This document shows positions 46,701-59,800 of a stretch of DNA of 64,000 nt, one piece after another. The stretch covers positions 6,907,001-6,971,000 of the forward strand of contig NC_086182.1 of NCBI RefSeq assembly GCF_023053635.1, read 5' to 3'. The first letter of the stretch is position 1; the number at the start of each line of letters is the position of its first letter. The DNA comes from Elgaria multicarinata webbii. Lineage: Eukaryota; Chordata; Lepidosauria; Squamata; Anguidae. Position numbers and translations under genes: made by a program. A model generated the notes under the pieces. That model was given only the letters and a program-made list of their open reading frames with translations, did not search any database and was not told where the DNA came from.

Positions 46701-49295
46701 CTCGTCAACCATGTCAAACTCTTACTAGTCCTAACATCCCTTACCTTAATCACATTTTTTGGATTTTTTTGGACTCTTACTCATGACCTCAGGAGAGCCT
46801 CTCCCTCACATCACCAGGGCTACAGCTTATTTCAGAAGCAGCCTTGCCAAGGTCCCATCTCCGAATGCAGTCATGAACTTGAATTAACGAACCGCCATTG
46901 TGTCAAGTTTTTTTGACGCGGTTTCAAGAACACATTTTTGCACCTACAGCTAGCTCCTCAGCCTTTTTGGACCCATGGGCACATTTGGGAATTTGAGACC
47001 ATGCTGTGGGCACCACCACAAAATGCCTAATCTTTGGTGTCTACCTGTTGTGTCTATGGATCTTCAGCTGCGTCTTATACAGCCAAAACTTTGGCAACGT
47101 CTCTTTAATAAGGAATTGTCTAATGCAGCTAATTGGTGGTGGTGCAATACAGCTAATGGTTCTTTTAAACATATGTTTTGGCAATGCCCAGTAGTTGTTT
47201 CTCTTTGGGAGGAGATTATTACACAGATAAATTTTGAACTGGAGCAGTCTTTAATTTTTCACGGATTCACATGCTCTTTTAAACTACTGGTTTCATGGAA
47301 GCAGGTAAAATGATCACAGTAAATGGATTCTCTGCATCCTTTTGACAGCTAAGACTGATATTACAGCCCTGGAAGGAGAAACACTCACATCCTATAATGC
47401 AATGGATCGAGGACCTTACAATGCTTCCAGTATTTGAACAGGTGGCATATTATAGATGCCATCTTGAAATGGACACATACTTTGGCTATTTGATCATCCC
47501 AATCAGTTTCATGGGATGACTCCATTGGGTTCTAGTATTTTGAGAAAGGGAGAAAAATGCCTCCCTATCCGCATTCTCCACACCAGGCAGAATTTTGTAC
47601 ACATCTGTCATGTCTGATTGTACTGATGTGTGATTTATACTCTGGGCAAGAGGCCACAGTAAGAACAGAATATGGAGAAACCAAATGGTTTCACATTGGC
47701 AAGAGCGTGAGACAGGGATGCATATTATCACCCTTTTTGTTCAATATATACCCAGAACAGATACGGAACGCGGGCTTAGGTCAAGATGAAGGAGGGGTTA
47801 AAACCGGAGGGAGAACTATAAATAATTTAAGGTATTTACAAGACAATTATCAGATGAAATGGTGGAACATTATCAAAGAGAAATTATGCACATATGGGCT
47901 CTCTACAGAACATCTACATAGGTTTAGAAAAAGCCAAAGACCTTGTTAAGCAGCGTATCTGGGATATTGAACTGCAGAACGATCTAAGCCAAATCCCATA
48001 TATTTACCGTTCTCCTCAAGATATACAGGGCCTCAAGATATACAGGGCCCTGCGGCCTATCTGAGCTCCCTTACATATTATAAATACAGGTGGGCGTTTA
48101 CTAGGGCTCGCTATAATGCTCTCCCTTCCAAGTTCACAGAAGGCAGATATCAAGGAATTCCAGTCCCCCAAAGGTTATGCCCATGTGATTCAGGTGAGAT
48201 AGAGACATCCTGTCATGTGCTTTTACACTGCTCGTTCTACTCAGAGGCCCGGTCAGGCTTAATCCATCCTCTACTACAGGACTTTCCAGGTAACACCGAT
48301 GAATTTTATACCAAGTTCCTCCTTATTATTATTATTTTTTATTTATTTATATAGCACCATCAATGTACATGGTCCTTGCCGATAGAAACCCCTCAGTTAC
48401 CTATAAGGTTGCTAAATTCTGCCACTTGGCTATGAGGACACATCATAACCTATTAACCTCAGAGGACTGTTAAATCTCTGGGAGATGGGAACTAAGGATC
48501 TGTACTACTTTGTATGGTTGCTGTTGCTGGATTAATGTTGTGCTGGTCTCGGACCGTAATAAAGTGATTGATTGATTGAATAATTTAAGGTATGCAGACG
48601 ACACCATATTATTAGCAGAAACTAGCAACGATTTGAAACGTATGGTGAGTAAGGTTAAGGGCAAAAAATACAAAAGCAGGACTTCATTTGAACATCAGGA
48701 AGACTAAAGTGGTGGCAACAGAGGACTTCGGTAATTTTAAAATTGATAATGAGGAAATCGAACTAGTCAAGGATTATCAATATCTTGGCATAGTTATTAA
48801 ACAAAATGGAGACAATAGTCAAGAAATTAGAAGAGGGTTAGGATTGGGAAGGGTGGCTATGAGAGATTTGGGGGAAATTCTTAAAAGTAAAGGTATAACA
48901 CGGGAAACCAAAGTCAGACCATGGTATTTCCGACCTCCATTTGTGGATGTGAAAGTTGGACAATGAAAAAGTGGAGAGGAGGAAGATCAACTCATTTGAA
49001 ATGCGGTGTCGGAGGAGAGTTTTGTGGATAGCGTGGACTGTGAAAAAGACAAATAACCAGATTCTAGAACAAATTAAGCCAGAACTCTCACTAGAAGCGA
49101 AAATGTTGAAACTGAGGCTGTTATACTTTGGACATGTAATGAGAAGAAACGACTCATTAGAGAAGACACTGATGCTGGGTAAAGGAAGATACGGACATGA
49201 CGTTACAAGATGTGAATGGGGTGGTTAACAACAGATGTGAATGGAGGTCACGGAGTCATAGGGTTGCCATAAGTCGAAGCTGACTTGAAGGCACA

Positions 49296-49347
<52 letters not shown>

Positions 49348-52300
49348 TATCCCCCCTTAGCCTCCTTTTTTCCAAGATGAACAATCCCAGCTGCTGTAAC
49401 CTTCCCTTGATCATTGGAGTTGCCCTTTTCTGCGGATAGTTGTAGCAAAATGCCTTTGGAGGAAGGCTGTTCTTAAAAAATGGAAGATAGGCTTGGCTGG
49501 CGGGCAGGGGATGTCCTTGCATTTTCCAGCTTCACTTTAGAAGAGATGTGTGCACATATTCTAGAAAGGAGGGGGAAACAAAAGCCACGTCTAGCAGCCA
49601 GACAAGTAGTTTTGAGGAACCACTTCTATGATGGTCCCTGAGCACGTTGCACTCCCTACCCCCAAAAAAGCCTCCACCAACCAGTGCCATCTTTCTCTCT
49701 TTTCACCACCACCACCAGCAATTGGCTGCTAGAAAGGAGCGGATAGGGGAACTGTTTGGCTGGGTTCACACAACACACTGACCCACCCAGTGTGGTTTGT
49801 TGAACCGTGGGTTGTTATTATTATTATTTACATTTATATACTGTCCCATAACCAAAGCTCTCTGGGCAGTTTACAAAAATTAGAACTTCGAACATTTAAG
49901 AAAGCAGATATACAAAATTTTAAGCACATAAAACAGATAATATACAAAGACAATATCCATTTAAAATGGATATTTATTTATTTATTTATTTATTGCACTT
50001 ATATGCTGCTCCCATAGCCAGGGCTCTCTGGGCGGTTTACAGAAATTCTAAAATTAAGATAAAGACAAGTATACAAAATTTAAAATTCTAAAACATAGAA
50101 CATACACACATAAAGCATTAAAAACAGTTAAAAAAAACTAAACATGTGGGTGATTAAGATGTGCCGCCATATGCCTGGGCGAAGAGCAAAGTCGTAACCT
50201 GGCGCCGGAAAGAAAGCAGTGTTGGTGCCAGGCGAGCCTCGTCAGGGAGATCATTCCATAGTCTGGGGGCCACCACTGAAAAGGCCCTGTCCCTCGTTGC
50301 CACACTCCGAGCCTCTCTCGGAGTAGGCACCCGGAGGAGGACCTTAGATGTTGAATGTAGTGACCGGGTATATTCATGTCGGGAGAGGCGTTCCGTCAGG
50401 TATTGTGGTCCCAAGCCGTGTAAGGTTTTATAGGTTAAAACCAGCACCTTGAATTGGGCTTGGAAACATACATTGATCTGACCCCATTGTTCTGGGGTCA
50501 GTTAGAAAGCTCAACATATGCCTGGGAGAAGAGAAAAGTCTTGACCTTGCCCCCCAAAAATAACAATGTTAGCGCCAGGCAAGCGTCATTGGGGAGTTCG
50601 TTCCATAATTGGGGGCCACCACTGAAAAGGCCCTCTCCCTTGTTGCCATCCTCTGAGCTTCCGTTGGAGTCGACACCCGGAGGAGGGCCTTAGATGTTAA
50701 ATGCAGTGTACGGGTAGGTTCAAGTCAGGAAAGGTGTTCCATCAGGTGTTGTGGTCCCGAGCCGTTTAAGGCTATCACGTTGTTTGAACGCAGCATGATT
50801 TTCACAGGGTGGATGATTGTGTTGTATAAGCGCTGGGGGTTGTAATACTTTTTAATAACCTAAATATGCATAGGATTGCACTTTTAATGAATTAAACAGT
50901 TTGAATAAAAGAAATTACATTTTAACAACTTAAAAAAAAAAACAGCACAAAGCTCCTTCGTACTCATTGTGAGGAATCCTGGAACCCAGCACCGGGGTTA
51001 AGAATACTGAAGAACTGGGTAGAAGGCTGCTGGCGGAGTTATCCCTTCTGTCTCCATAAGTAAAAGAGTTTGAGACTTTATTCCCTAGTAAAATCGTCAT
51101 CTTTATCTTGTGTCGTGTTTCTCAAAACCTCCCGCCTTCTTGGGAGACAATAACGAGGCCTGCTAAGTAATCCACAATGCTTTATTCAAGCAATAAACAT
51201 CCCTTCCTACCTGAAGAGAGTCTAATCTCTTGGAACTTTCCCCTAGGCAAAACTATGCAAACTAAGCGAGTTAATTGTCCTTTCAAGAAGAATGGAAAGC
51301 CCTTTCCCAAGACCCGTTAACTTCAGAAAGACTAGTTCTGAGGCAGCTTCTAATGGGACGCCAGACGGGCGGACTTTCTCACGCCTTCCTTTAGCTCCAC
51401 CCGTTTTATTCTGCGGTGTACTCTAGGATCGGTTTCCCTTGATGAGATAAGCTCTGGAGATGGTTCACTCCCAGCTGGTGAAGAGCCCGTTAGAGCTTTC
51501 TCCCCCACTGTCCGATGAGGTGATGTTTGCCCTGTCCTGGACAGGGTTGCACTCCCCCTAAAGGATCGGGTCCATAGTTTGGGGGTGCTCTTGGATCCAG
51601 AACTGTCACTGGAGGCACAGGTGAACTCAGTGGCAAAGAGCACCTTTTATCAGCTTAGGTTGATATACCAACTACGTCCTTATCTGGACAGAGATAGCCT
51701 AGCTACAGTGATCCATGCTCTGATAACCTCTCGTTTGGATTACTGCAATGCGTTATACATGGGGCTGCCTTTGAAAACTGTCCGGAAACTTCAGATGGTA
51801 CAAAACAGGGCAGCCCGCCTATTAACAGGGACTGGCTGGCGAGATCACATTATGCCAGTCCTTTTACAACTTCATTGGCTGCCATTCCAGGTCCGAGCCC
51901 GATTCAAAGTGCTGGTATTGACATTCAAAGCCCTAAACGGTTTGGGGCCAGGTTATTTGAAGGAACGCCTCCTCCCATATGTACTGCCCAGACCTTAAGA
52001 TCATCTACAGGGGCCCTTCTCTGCGAGCCCCTGCCAAAGGAAGTGAGGCAGGTGGCTACTAGGAGGAGGGCTTTCTCCGCTGTGGCACCCCGGCTGTGGA
52101 ACGAGCTCCCCAGAGAGGTCCGCCTGGCGCCTACACTGTATTCTTTTTGTCGCCAGCTGAAGACCTTTTTATTCTCTCAGTATTTTAACACTTAATTTTA
52201 ACTTAAATTTTACTGTTCTAACTCTGTATTTTAATCTTATATGAGTTTTGCTGCGTGGTTTTATCCTGGTTGTGCTTTTGATACTGTATTTTGTATTTGT

Positions 52301-55300
52301 GTTTTTAACCTGTGGGTTGTTTTTTTTATTATAGTTTTAAATTTTTGTGAACCACCCAGAGAGCTTCGGCTATTGGGCGGTATAAAAATGTAATAAATAA
52401 ATAAATAAATACTGGTGCAGGCTGGCCTGTTTCTGGCACTGACTCCTCTACTTCAGGGTCTGATTCTGACTGGTCACCTGAAACGCCTTCTTCCATCCCA
52501 GGGGGAGCAGGACTAGACATGACATCTTGCGCGGCGGCTGGGTGTTCGCTTGAATACTTCTGAATGCCAGCATCGTGGCAGGTGGCTGAGTGCCAAGCTG
52601 CTGGACGCTCAGAGTCTTCTTCTGACATTTCATCACCTCCCCTTTGTAGGGCCCCTGGTATATTTCCTGCAGCAAGTGGACCGGGTACTCTCCAAAGTCA
52701 GCCCCTTTGCAGCTGCCAGCATCGTGGTGGGGACGCTGTACTGGTCAGCCGTCACTTATGGGGCCGTCACCGTGATGCAGGTAATGCCCAGGTTTGCAGA
52801 GGGAAGGGAGGGAGCAAAGGACACCCTGGATGGTCTTCATCTGAATCGTATCAAGGAAAGTTTAACTGGGCTGTGTCTTACACCTGGGGGCTTGGTCCAG
52901 CTAGGACCCCCCACTAGTCAGACTCGAAGGTACCAATATGACTATTTGGGGCTGCATTAATAGAAGCATAGCTTCCAAATTACGTGAGGAACTGGTTCCC
53001 CTCTATTCAGTGTTGGCTAGGCCTCATCTTGAGTATTGTGTCCAGCTCTGGGCACCACACTTCAAAAAGGATGCAGGCAAGCTGGAGGGGGTTCAGAGGA
53101 GGGCAGCCAGGATGATCAGGGGGTCTGGAAACAAAGCCCTATGAGGAGAGACTGAAAGAACTGAACATGGTTAGCCTGGAGAAGAGAAGATTGAGGGGAG
53201 ACATGATTTATTTATTTATTTATTTATTATTTAAGCATTTTTATGCCGCCATTCAGCCAAAAAAGGCTCTCATGGCAGCTTACAAAAGTATTTCTTGATA
53301 GTCCCTGCCCACAAGCTTACAATCTAAAAGACATGACACAAAAGGAAAGGGGATTGGGAGGGAGGAGTGTGGGGAAGGAAAGCAAATTCAGGCACTACAA
53401 TCTTAGTTGCAAAGTTCAGCAGTGACAGTTGGCAGCAGGAGGGAGGGGGCTCTCAGCTAGAGCTGGACCCAGGCATGATGGAGAGGTGCCTGGCTGCTGC
53501 TTCCTCCCTCATTGGTGGCCTCTGCAGAGACAGTTGGTAGCAGGAGGGAGGGGGCTCTCAGCTGGAGCTGGACCCAGGCACGATGGAAAGGTGCCTGGCT
53601 GCTGCTTCCTCCCTCACTGGTGGCCTCTGCAGAGACAGTTGGTAGCAGGAGGGAGGGGGCTCTCAGCTAGAGCTGGACCCAGTGCAATTGTGGCTCATGA
53701 ATAGTGAATTCACCCCTCTGAAATTTGCATGAGGTGCAGCCCCACCCCCTCCCTCATTCACCCTGATTGGCTGCCTTTGCCCCCTTCCCTTTACCCACCC
53801 AGCTAGAAATCTGAGGACATTGGTTAAGGATGCAACCCTATGCATGTGCAGTCAGTGTGGTGTAGTGGATAGAGTGTTGGACTGGGAGATCTGGGTTCTT
53901 GACCCCACCGGGTGACTTTGGGCCAGTCACAGACTCTCAGCCCAACCTACCTCACAGGGTTGTTGTTGTGAGGATAACATGGGGAGGAGGAGGATTATGT
54001 GGGTTCCTTGGAGGAAAAAAGGTGAGTTATATATTAAAAAATGCAATAAAAATGCTGTGTTTAGACTGAAGGCTTCATCCCATGTACCTGTTTCCCTTGA
54101 ATTATCCCCTACAACGTAAAGCTGTTGTTGTTGTTGCTAGCTAAATCACACCCTGGGCGGCAGCGCTCCTAAGATCCTTTGCATACCAGGAAAGGGGTTT
54201 AAGGGGGAAAATGTAAAATATCATTAAAAACTCAACGGATGACCCAATCCGATTCAAATTTGGTATGCTTAAAGCTGTCCTTAATATCTATTACTGTGCC
54301 AATTTTGATGTATTTATCTTTAAAACTTACGCAGATGTAAGCATTTGTTTAATTTGTACTTTAAACATTTCAAATCCTGCTCCTGCGCCCCCAGTGGCCG
54401 CTCGGAAAACAACAAATGATTCACTCCTAAACAGGTAGCAAAATAGGTCGATCCTTTTGGCTTTATAGCACAATTAAAGCAGGATGCTTGGGAGTACTTC
54501 ACGGTCAAAGCAGATTATAAACTGGAAAACTTCAGAGTCCTTTGCATGCAATTTGCAGTGATTGCACAGTATAACGCTGGTGTGATGAAGCTATAACAAA
54601 AAGTCCTAAAATTCCCAGCATGCCCCAGCATAGGACTGCATCCTTAAGAGTTTTATTCTCCTCCGTTGATGGAAGTAGGAGCCGTCGTCCCGCTCTCCCC
54701 ATTTGCGTTGCTGACCCGTCTCTCCCCCCTGCCCCCTCTTTTTGCAGGTGGTGGGCCATAAGAAGGGACTGGATGTGATGGAGAGGGCGGACCCCCTCTT
54801 CTTGCTCATGGGCCTCCCCACCATCCCCGTCATGCTGGTGCTTGGGAAGATGATCCGATGGGAAGATTATGTGCTGCGGGTCTGGCGGAAATATTCCAGC
54901 AAGCTCCAGGCCCTGCAAGCCTTGGTACCAGGTGAGCACCGCCACCTGCACGCTCCCTCCTTGCCTGGGCGTTTGCTTTGGGTTGACAGGTGTGGAGGCT
55001 GAGAAGCAGGGAGGAAGCAGACCTCACCTTGGCTGCAATGCGTTTGGCCCGGGATGTAGCGAGATTGTAGAGCTGGAGGCAGGGTGCAAAAAATAACAAA
55101 TAATAATAATAATAATAATATATTTATTTATTTCTTACCCGCCTCTCCCTTTGGATCGAGGCGGGGAACAACATTACTACAGGAATCAACACATCTTAAA
55201 AATTCTTGATTTTACATTGATCTGGGTAGGCCTGCCGGAAAAGGCTAGTCTTCAAAGCTGCCTTAAAATCATAGAGAGAGTTAATTTTACGAATCTCCTC

Positions 55301-56828
55301 CGGCAGGCCGTTCCACAATCCGGGGGCGACGGAAGAAAAGTTCCTCTGGGAAACTGATGTCAGCCTAGTCTTGGCTGACTGAAGTAAGTTCACCCCATAG
55401 GACCTGAGTGTGCGGGGCGGACTGTATGGGAGAAGGCGATCCCGCCGGTAACCTGGACCCAAACCATTTAGGGCTTTAAAGGTAATGACCAACCCTTTGT
55501 ACTTTGCCCGGAAACTAATTGGCAGCCAGTGGAGTGATTTTAATGTTGGGGTAATATGCTCACCCCTAGATGTACCGGTGACCAACCTGGCTGCCATATT
55601 TTGAACTAGTTGAAGTTTCCGAGCTAGGTACAATGGTAGCCCTACGTAGAGCGCATTGCAGAAGTCAAGCCTTGAGGTTACCAGCATGTGCACTACCGTC
55701 TTTAGGTCTTCTGACTTAAAAAATTGCACCAAGGAAAGCTGAGTTTTGCATCCTGAATCATGCAAAATGAGGCGTGCATTGACTGGTTGCATTTCTATAC
55801 CACCATTCCAAAGCCAATTCAAGTGGCTTAGATAAAAAATTAAAACCATAATCAAGCAAAAACACAGTCAGATGTTACAAGCAACCTTTAAAACTGTGAA
55901 CAACTTAAAACAGTTAAGTTAAAAAGATGTGTATTTACCTGATTTCGCATATTGTATCCCGCAATTTATGACTGTTTGAGGGAATTTATTGTGTGCCTGC
56001 TATTTGTGATGAAGAGATAGGGATCATGCAGGTTGCTTGGGACCCCTGAAAATCTTATGCAGCTACCCCTCTAGCGTCTGAGGTTTTACCTGGCCTTGCC
56101 CTCACATGTTCAAGCTGGTCTTTGCAGCATTAAGGACTAGAAACTTGCTTTTTGTGGTGGTGGTGGGGAGGATAAATGAAAGCTAAGATTCTCAAGAGCT
56201 TGAATTCTGTGCCATGTCAGAGCATGTGCCTTTTTTTCTGCACTCCCAGAGTTGTGGCATATGCCCAGACCTGCCTCTAGCAGACAGGAAGAGGGGGAGA
56301 ACAACCACGTGCCAGGCTGCGTGTTCTGCTCACCACTGGCCACGAAGAGCCATTGGCCACTTCTGGATTCGGGAATTTAAGACTTACAGCCTTTCAGCTG
56401 TGCTTTCTTGGTCAATGTGTTGTGATGCCAGTGTGGCGTAGTGGCTAAAGTGTCGGACTGGGAGTCAGGAGATCCTGGGTTCTAGTCCCCACTCAGCCAT
56501 GAAAACCCACTGGGGGACTTTGGGCCAGTCATAGTTGCTCAACCCAACCTACCTCACAGGGTTGTTGTTGTGAAGATAGAAATGGAGATGAGGAGGATTA
56601 TGTACGCTGCCTTGGGTTCCTTGGAGGAACAAAGGAGGGATATAAATGCATTAATACCGTATTTCTTCGATTGTAAGACGTCATCGATTGTAAGACGCAC
56701 AATAATTTCACTACCACCAACAGAAAAAAAAAACCTAAGACACACCCGCGATTCTAAGACGCACCCCGTTTTTAGAGATGTTTATATGGGGGGAAAAGTG
56801 CGTCTTAGAATCGAAGAAATAGGTAATA

Positions 56829-56870
<42 letters not shown>

Positions 56871-59800
56871 TGATCTTTCTTTTAAAAAATGTACACATCC
56901 CTATTCAGGAATTTAGAATTTAATGCCTTTCATTCCAACATTCACAACCATGCATTTTAGTTGTTGGAACTTTTTGATGGAGTTTTTTGTTCATTGTGTT
57001 TTTGGATCTTAGCCCATGTACAAAACTAAGTATACACGTTGTAATTAAATGTATATCAGGACTTTTGCGTGCATCTTCGAGGTCAGGGGTTCCCGGCATT
57101 CGTCGGTTGGTTGCGTCTGCAACTGTTGTCCTCATTTGAGCCTGCTTGGTTTGGTGTGGCGTGATTTGATTTCTCTCCCCTCCACACTTTCTTTGCCTGT
57201 GGGTGTGGGAGCCTTCCCAGTCCTCCACAGTCAGAGCTGGGTTGCGCTCACTTGTTGCGCATAATGTGCTATCCAGTTCTTAAACCGCGACTGGCGCGTG
57301 CATGGAGGTTGAATGAGAAGCAAAAGAAGTAAGGGGGTGGGTGTTTGGATCACCTTGACCGTGGGAAACCGCCTCACCCACCGATGTTTTCTCTCTTTCT
57401 TCTTCTAACCCTTCTGCCATCCCCAGGGGCCAGCCGTCCGGTGCTGCAGGTCCCTTTGGCCGAGTCACGCTACCAGAGTGACCATCTGTCCATCTCACGC
57501 ACGCTCTGTGGGGCTTTAATCTTTCCGACCATCGCCAACCTGGTTGGCAGGGTCACCTTCCGCCGAGTGAACTCCAGCCTCCAGCGAACCATCCTGGTGA
57601 GTAAATGAGATTAGGAAAAGAAGGGGATCAGTGGAGCGTAATGTGTGGGTCAGGTTGCCAAGGAGACGCTCCTGCTCTCAGTGCAAGATGGCGGTTTCTC
57701 CGCCATTGCGCTGCAACGCCACTTAACCAACCTTGGATCAGGTTTAAGAATACTGAGGAATTCGGTACAATGCAGCCGGCAGGTATGTGTCTTCTGTCTC
57801 CGTAAATTAAAGTGCTGGGTGTTTGCTTGAATATCTCTGAAGGCCAGCATCTTATTTTATTTATTTATTTATTTACTTACAATATTTATAAACTGCTTCC
57901 CATTCAAGTATTTTGGAGCAGCGGACAAATAGAATAAAAGAATAAAAACACATTAAAATACATCTTTAAAACAAACAGAATGCAAATAAACCCGTGGGTT
58001 TCAGGAGGCGCCGGAAGGAATACAAAGTTGGAGCCTGCTTGACCTCCAGAGGCAGGAATTCCATAGGAAGGGAGCCACCACCTTGAAGGCTCTTCTCCTA
58101 GTGGACTACAATCGGACCATAGGTCCATGTGGAACCACCAGGAGCATGACCTCAGATGACTTCAGGGATTGGGCAGGTTGATAGGAGAGAAGGTGCTCTC
58201 TCTGGTATCCTGTGCCCAAGTTGTTTAGGCACATGGGTGAGAGTCCAGTTGCTGGATGTTCAGTGGCTTCATCACCTCCCCTTTGCAGGACCTTACAACA
58301 GTCCTGCAAACCTGGTCATAACCTGCGTCTGGCGATGGCCACAGTTCAGTAGTAGAGCACGTGGTTCGTATGCAGGAGATGGCAGGTTCAGTCACAGGTG
58401 TCTCCAGTGAAAAGGATCTCAAATAGTCAGGCTGGGATAGAGGCACTGCCCAAGACAGCTGCTGCCGGGACAGATTAAAGGACAAGATAAACACAAGGAC
58501 TTCTTCGCACAACGCATAGTTAAACTATGGAACTCACTACCACAAGATGTAGTGATGGCCACCCATTTGGATGGCTTTAAAAGGGGGTTGGATAAATTCC
58601 TGGAGGAGAAGGCTATCAAGGGCTACTAGCCCTGAAGGCTATGTGCTGCCTCTAGTATCAGAGACAGCAAGCCTATATACATCAGTTGCTGGGGAACATG
58701 GGCGGGAGGGTTCTGTTGCACTGTGCCCTGCTTGTGGGTTCCTGGTTGACAGCTGGTTGACCACTGTGTGAGAGGAATGTAGGACTAGATGGACCCTTAT
58801 TCTGATCCAGGAAGGCTCTTCTGATGTTTTTATATTCTTGTAGACCGGAATAAGCAATGTGGTGTCTGCAGGCACCAGTGTACCCTTAGACACCTTTCTT
58901 GACATCCGTCAATGTGCCTTGCACCTTCCACATTAACAAACAAAGTGAGGACCTCCAGCAGCCGCCATCTTCATTTCCCATGAATGCCTCCGGGTTCCAT
59001 AGTTACTAGCCTCCCATGGCAGCCGTTCTGTGGTGGTGCTCACAAAAATATCTCAAGTTTAGAGTCAGAACTCTAAAGGAGCTATCCAAGGTGGTCCAAT
59101 GTCTTTGGAGCGGTGAATCCACTCTGGGTTTCAGTCAGAACTGACAGAAACCCGGAGCGGATTCACTGCCCTAAAGACATTGGACCACCTTGGATAGCTC
59201 CTTTAGGGTTCTGACTGAAACCCGGAGCGGATTCACTGCCCCAAAGACATTGGAACACCTTGGATAGCTCCTTTAGGGTTCTGACTGAAACGCAGAGCGG
59301 ATTCACTGCCCTAAAGACATTGGACCACCTTGGATAGATCCTTAAGGGTCCTGACTGAAACCTGGAGCGGATTCACTGCCCTAAAGACATTGGACCACCT
59401 TGGATAGCTCCTTTAGGATCCTGACTGAAACCTGGAGCGGATTCACTGCCCTAAAGACATTGAACCACCTTGGATAGATCCTTAAGGGTCCTGACTGAAT
59501 CCTGGAGTGGATTCACTGCCCCAAAGACATTGGACCACCTTGGATAGCTCCTTTAGGGTTCTGACTGAAACCCGGAGCGGATTCACTGCCCCAAATCGGA
59601 GCCACGGTTCTCTATGACTTTTGACGGGTGGGGGTGGGGGTAGGACTCTGCTTTGGGAGATGATTTCGGGGCGTCAGCTCCACCTCCACCCTCCTCTCCT
59701 TACGTTTGTTGCCTTGTTTTCCTCCTGGCAGGGCGGCATCGCTTTCGTTGCCATCAAGGGAGCCCTGAAGGTCTACTTCCGCCAGCAGCAGTACTCCATC

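Larger units (their letters stand above)
47616..49344 (+). mobile_element. BovB (RTE) LINE, truncated and interrupted
   Basis: Left part 47616-47835 encodes [47 protein letters not shown]. Right part from 48579 resumes with [20 protein letters not shown], then [76 protein letters not shown]. The 3' end gggttgccataagtcgaagc, tgacttgaaggcac is the BovB terminus, followed by (CA)n. Frame changes are present; dead. Confidence 0.93.

Noticed and set aside
53429-53704. Repeat-peptide gene
   Set aside because: The open frame follows from a 105-bp minisatellite (multiple of three) with no promoter or splice sites.
55196-55855. 219-codon reverse-strand open frame as a host gene
   Set aside because: It encodes the L2-like LINE C-terminus, with the LINE tail at its 3' end.
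59141-59597. CRISPR-like array
   Set aside because: Repeats abut with no spacers, the unit is 70 bp, and the host is a vertebrate; it is a minisatellite.
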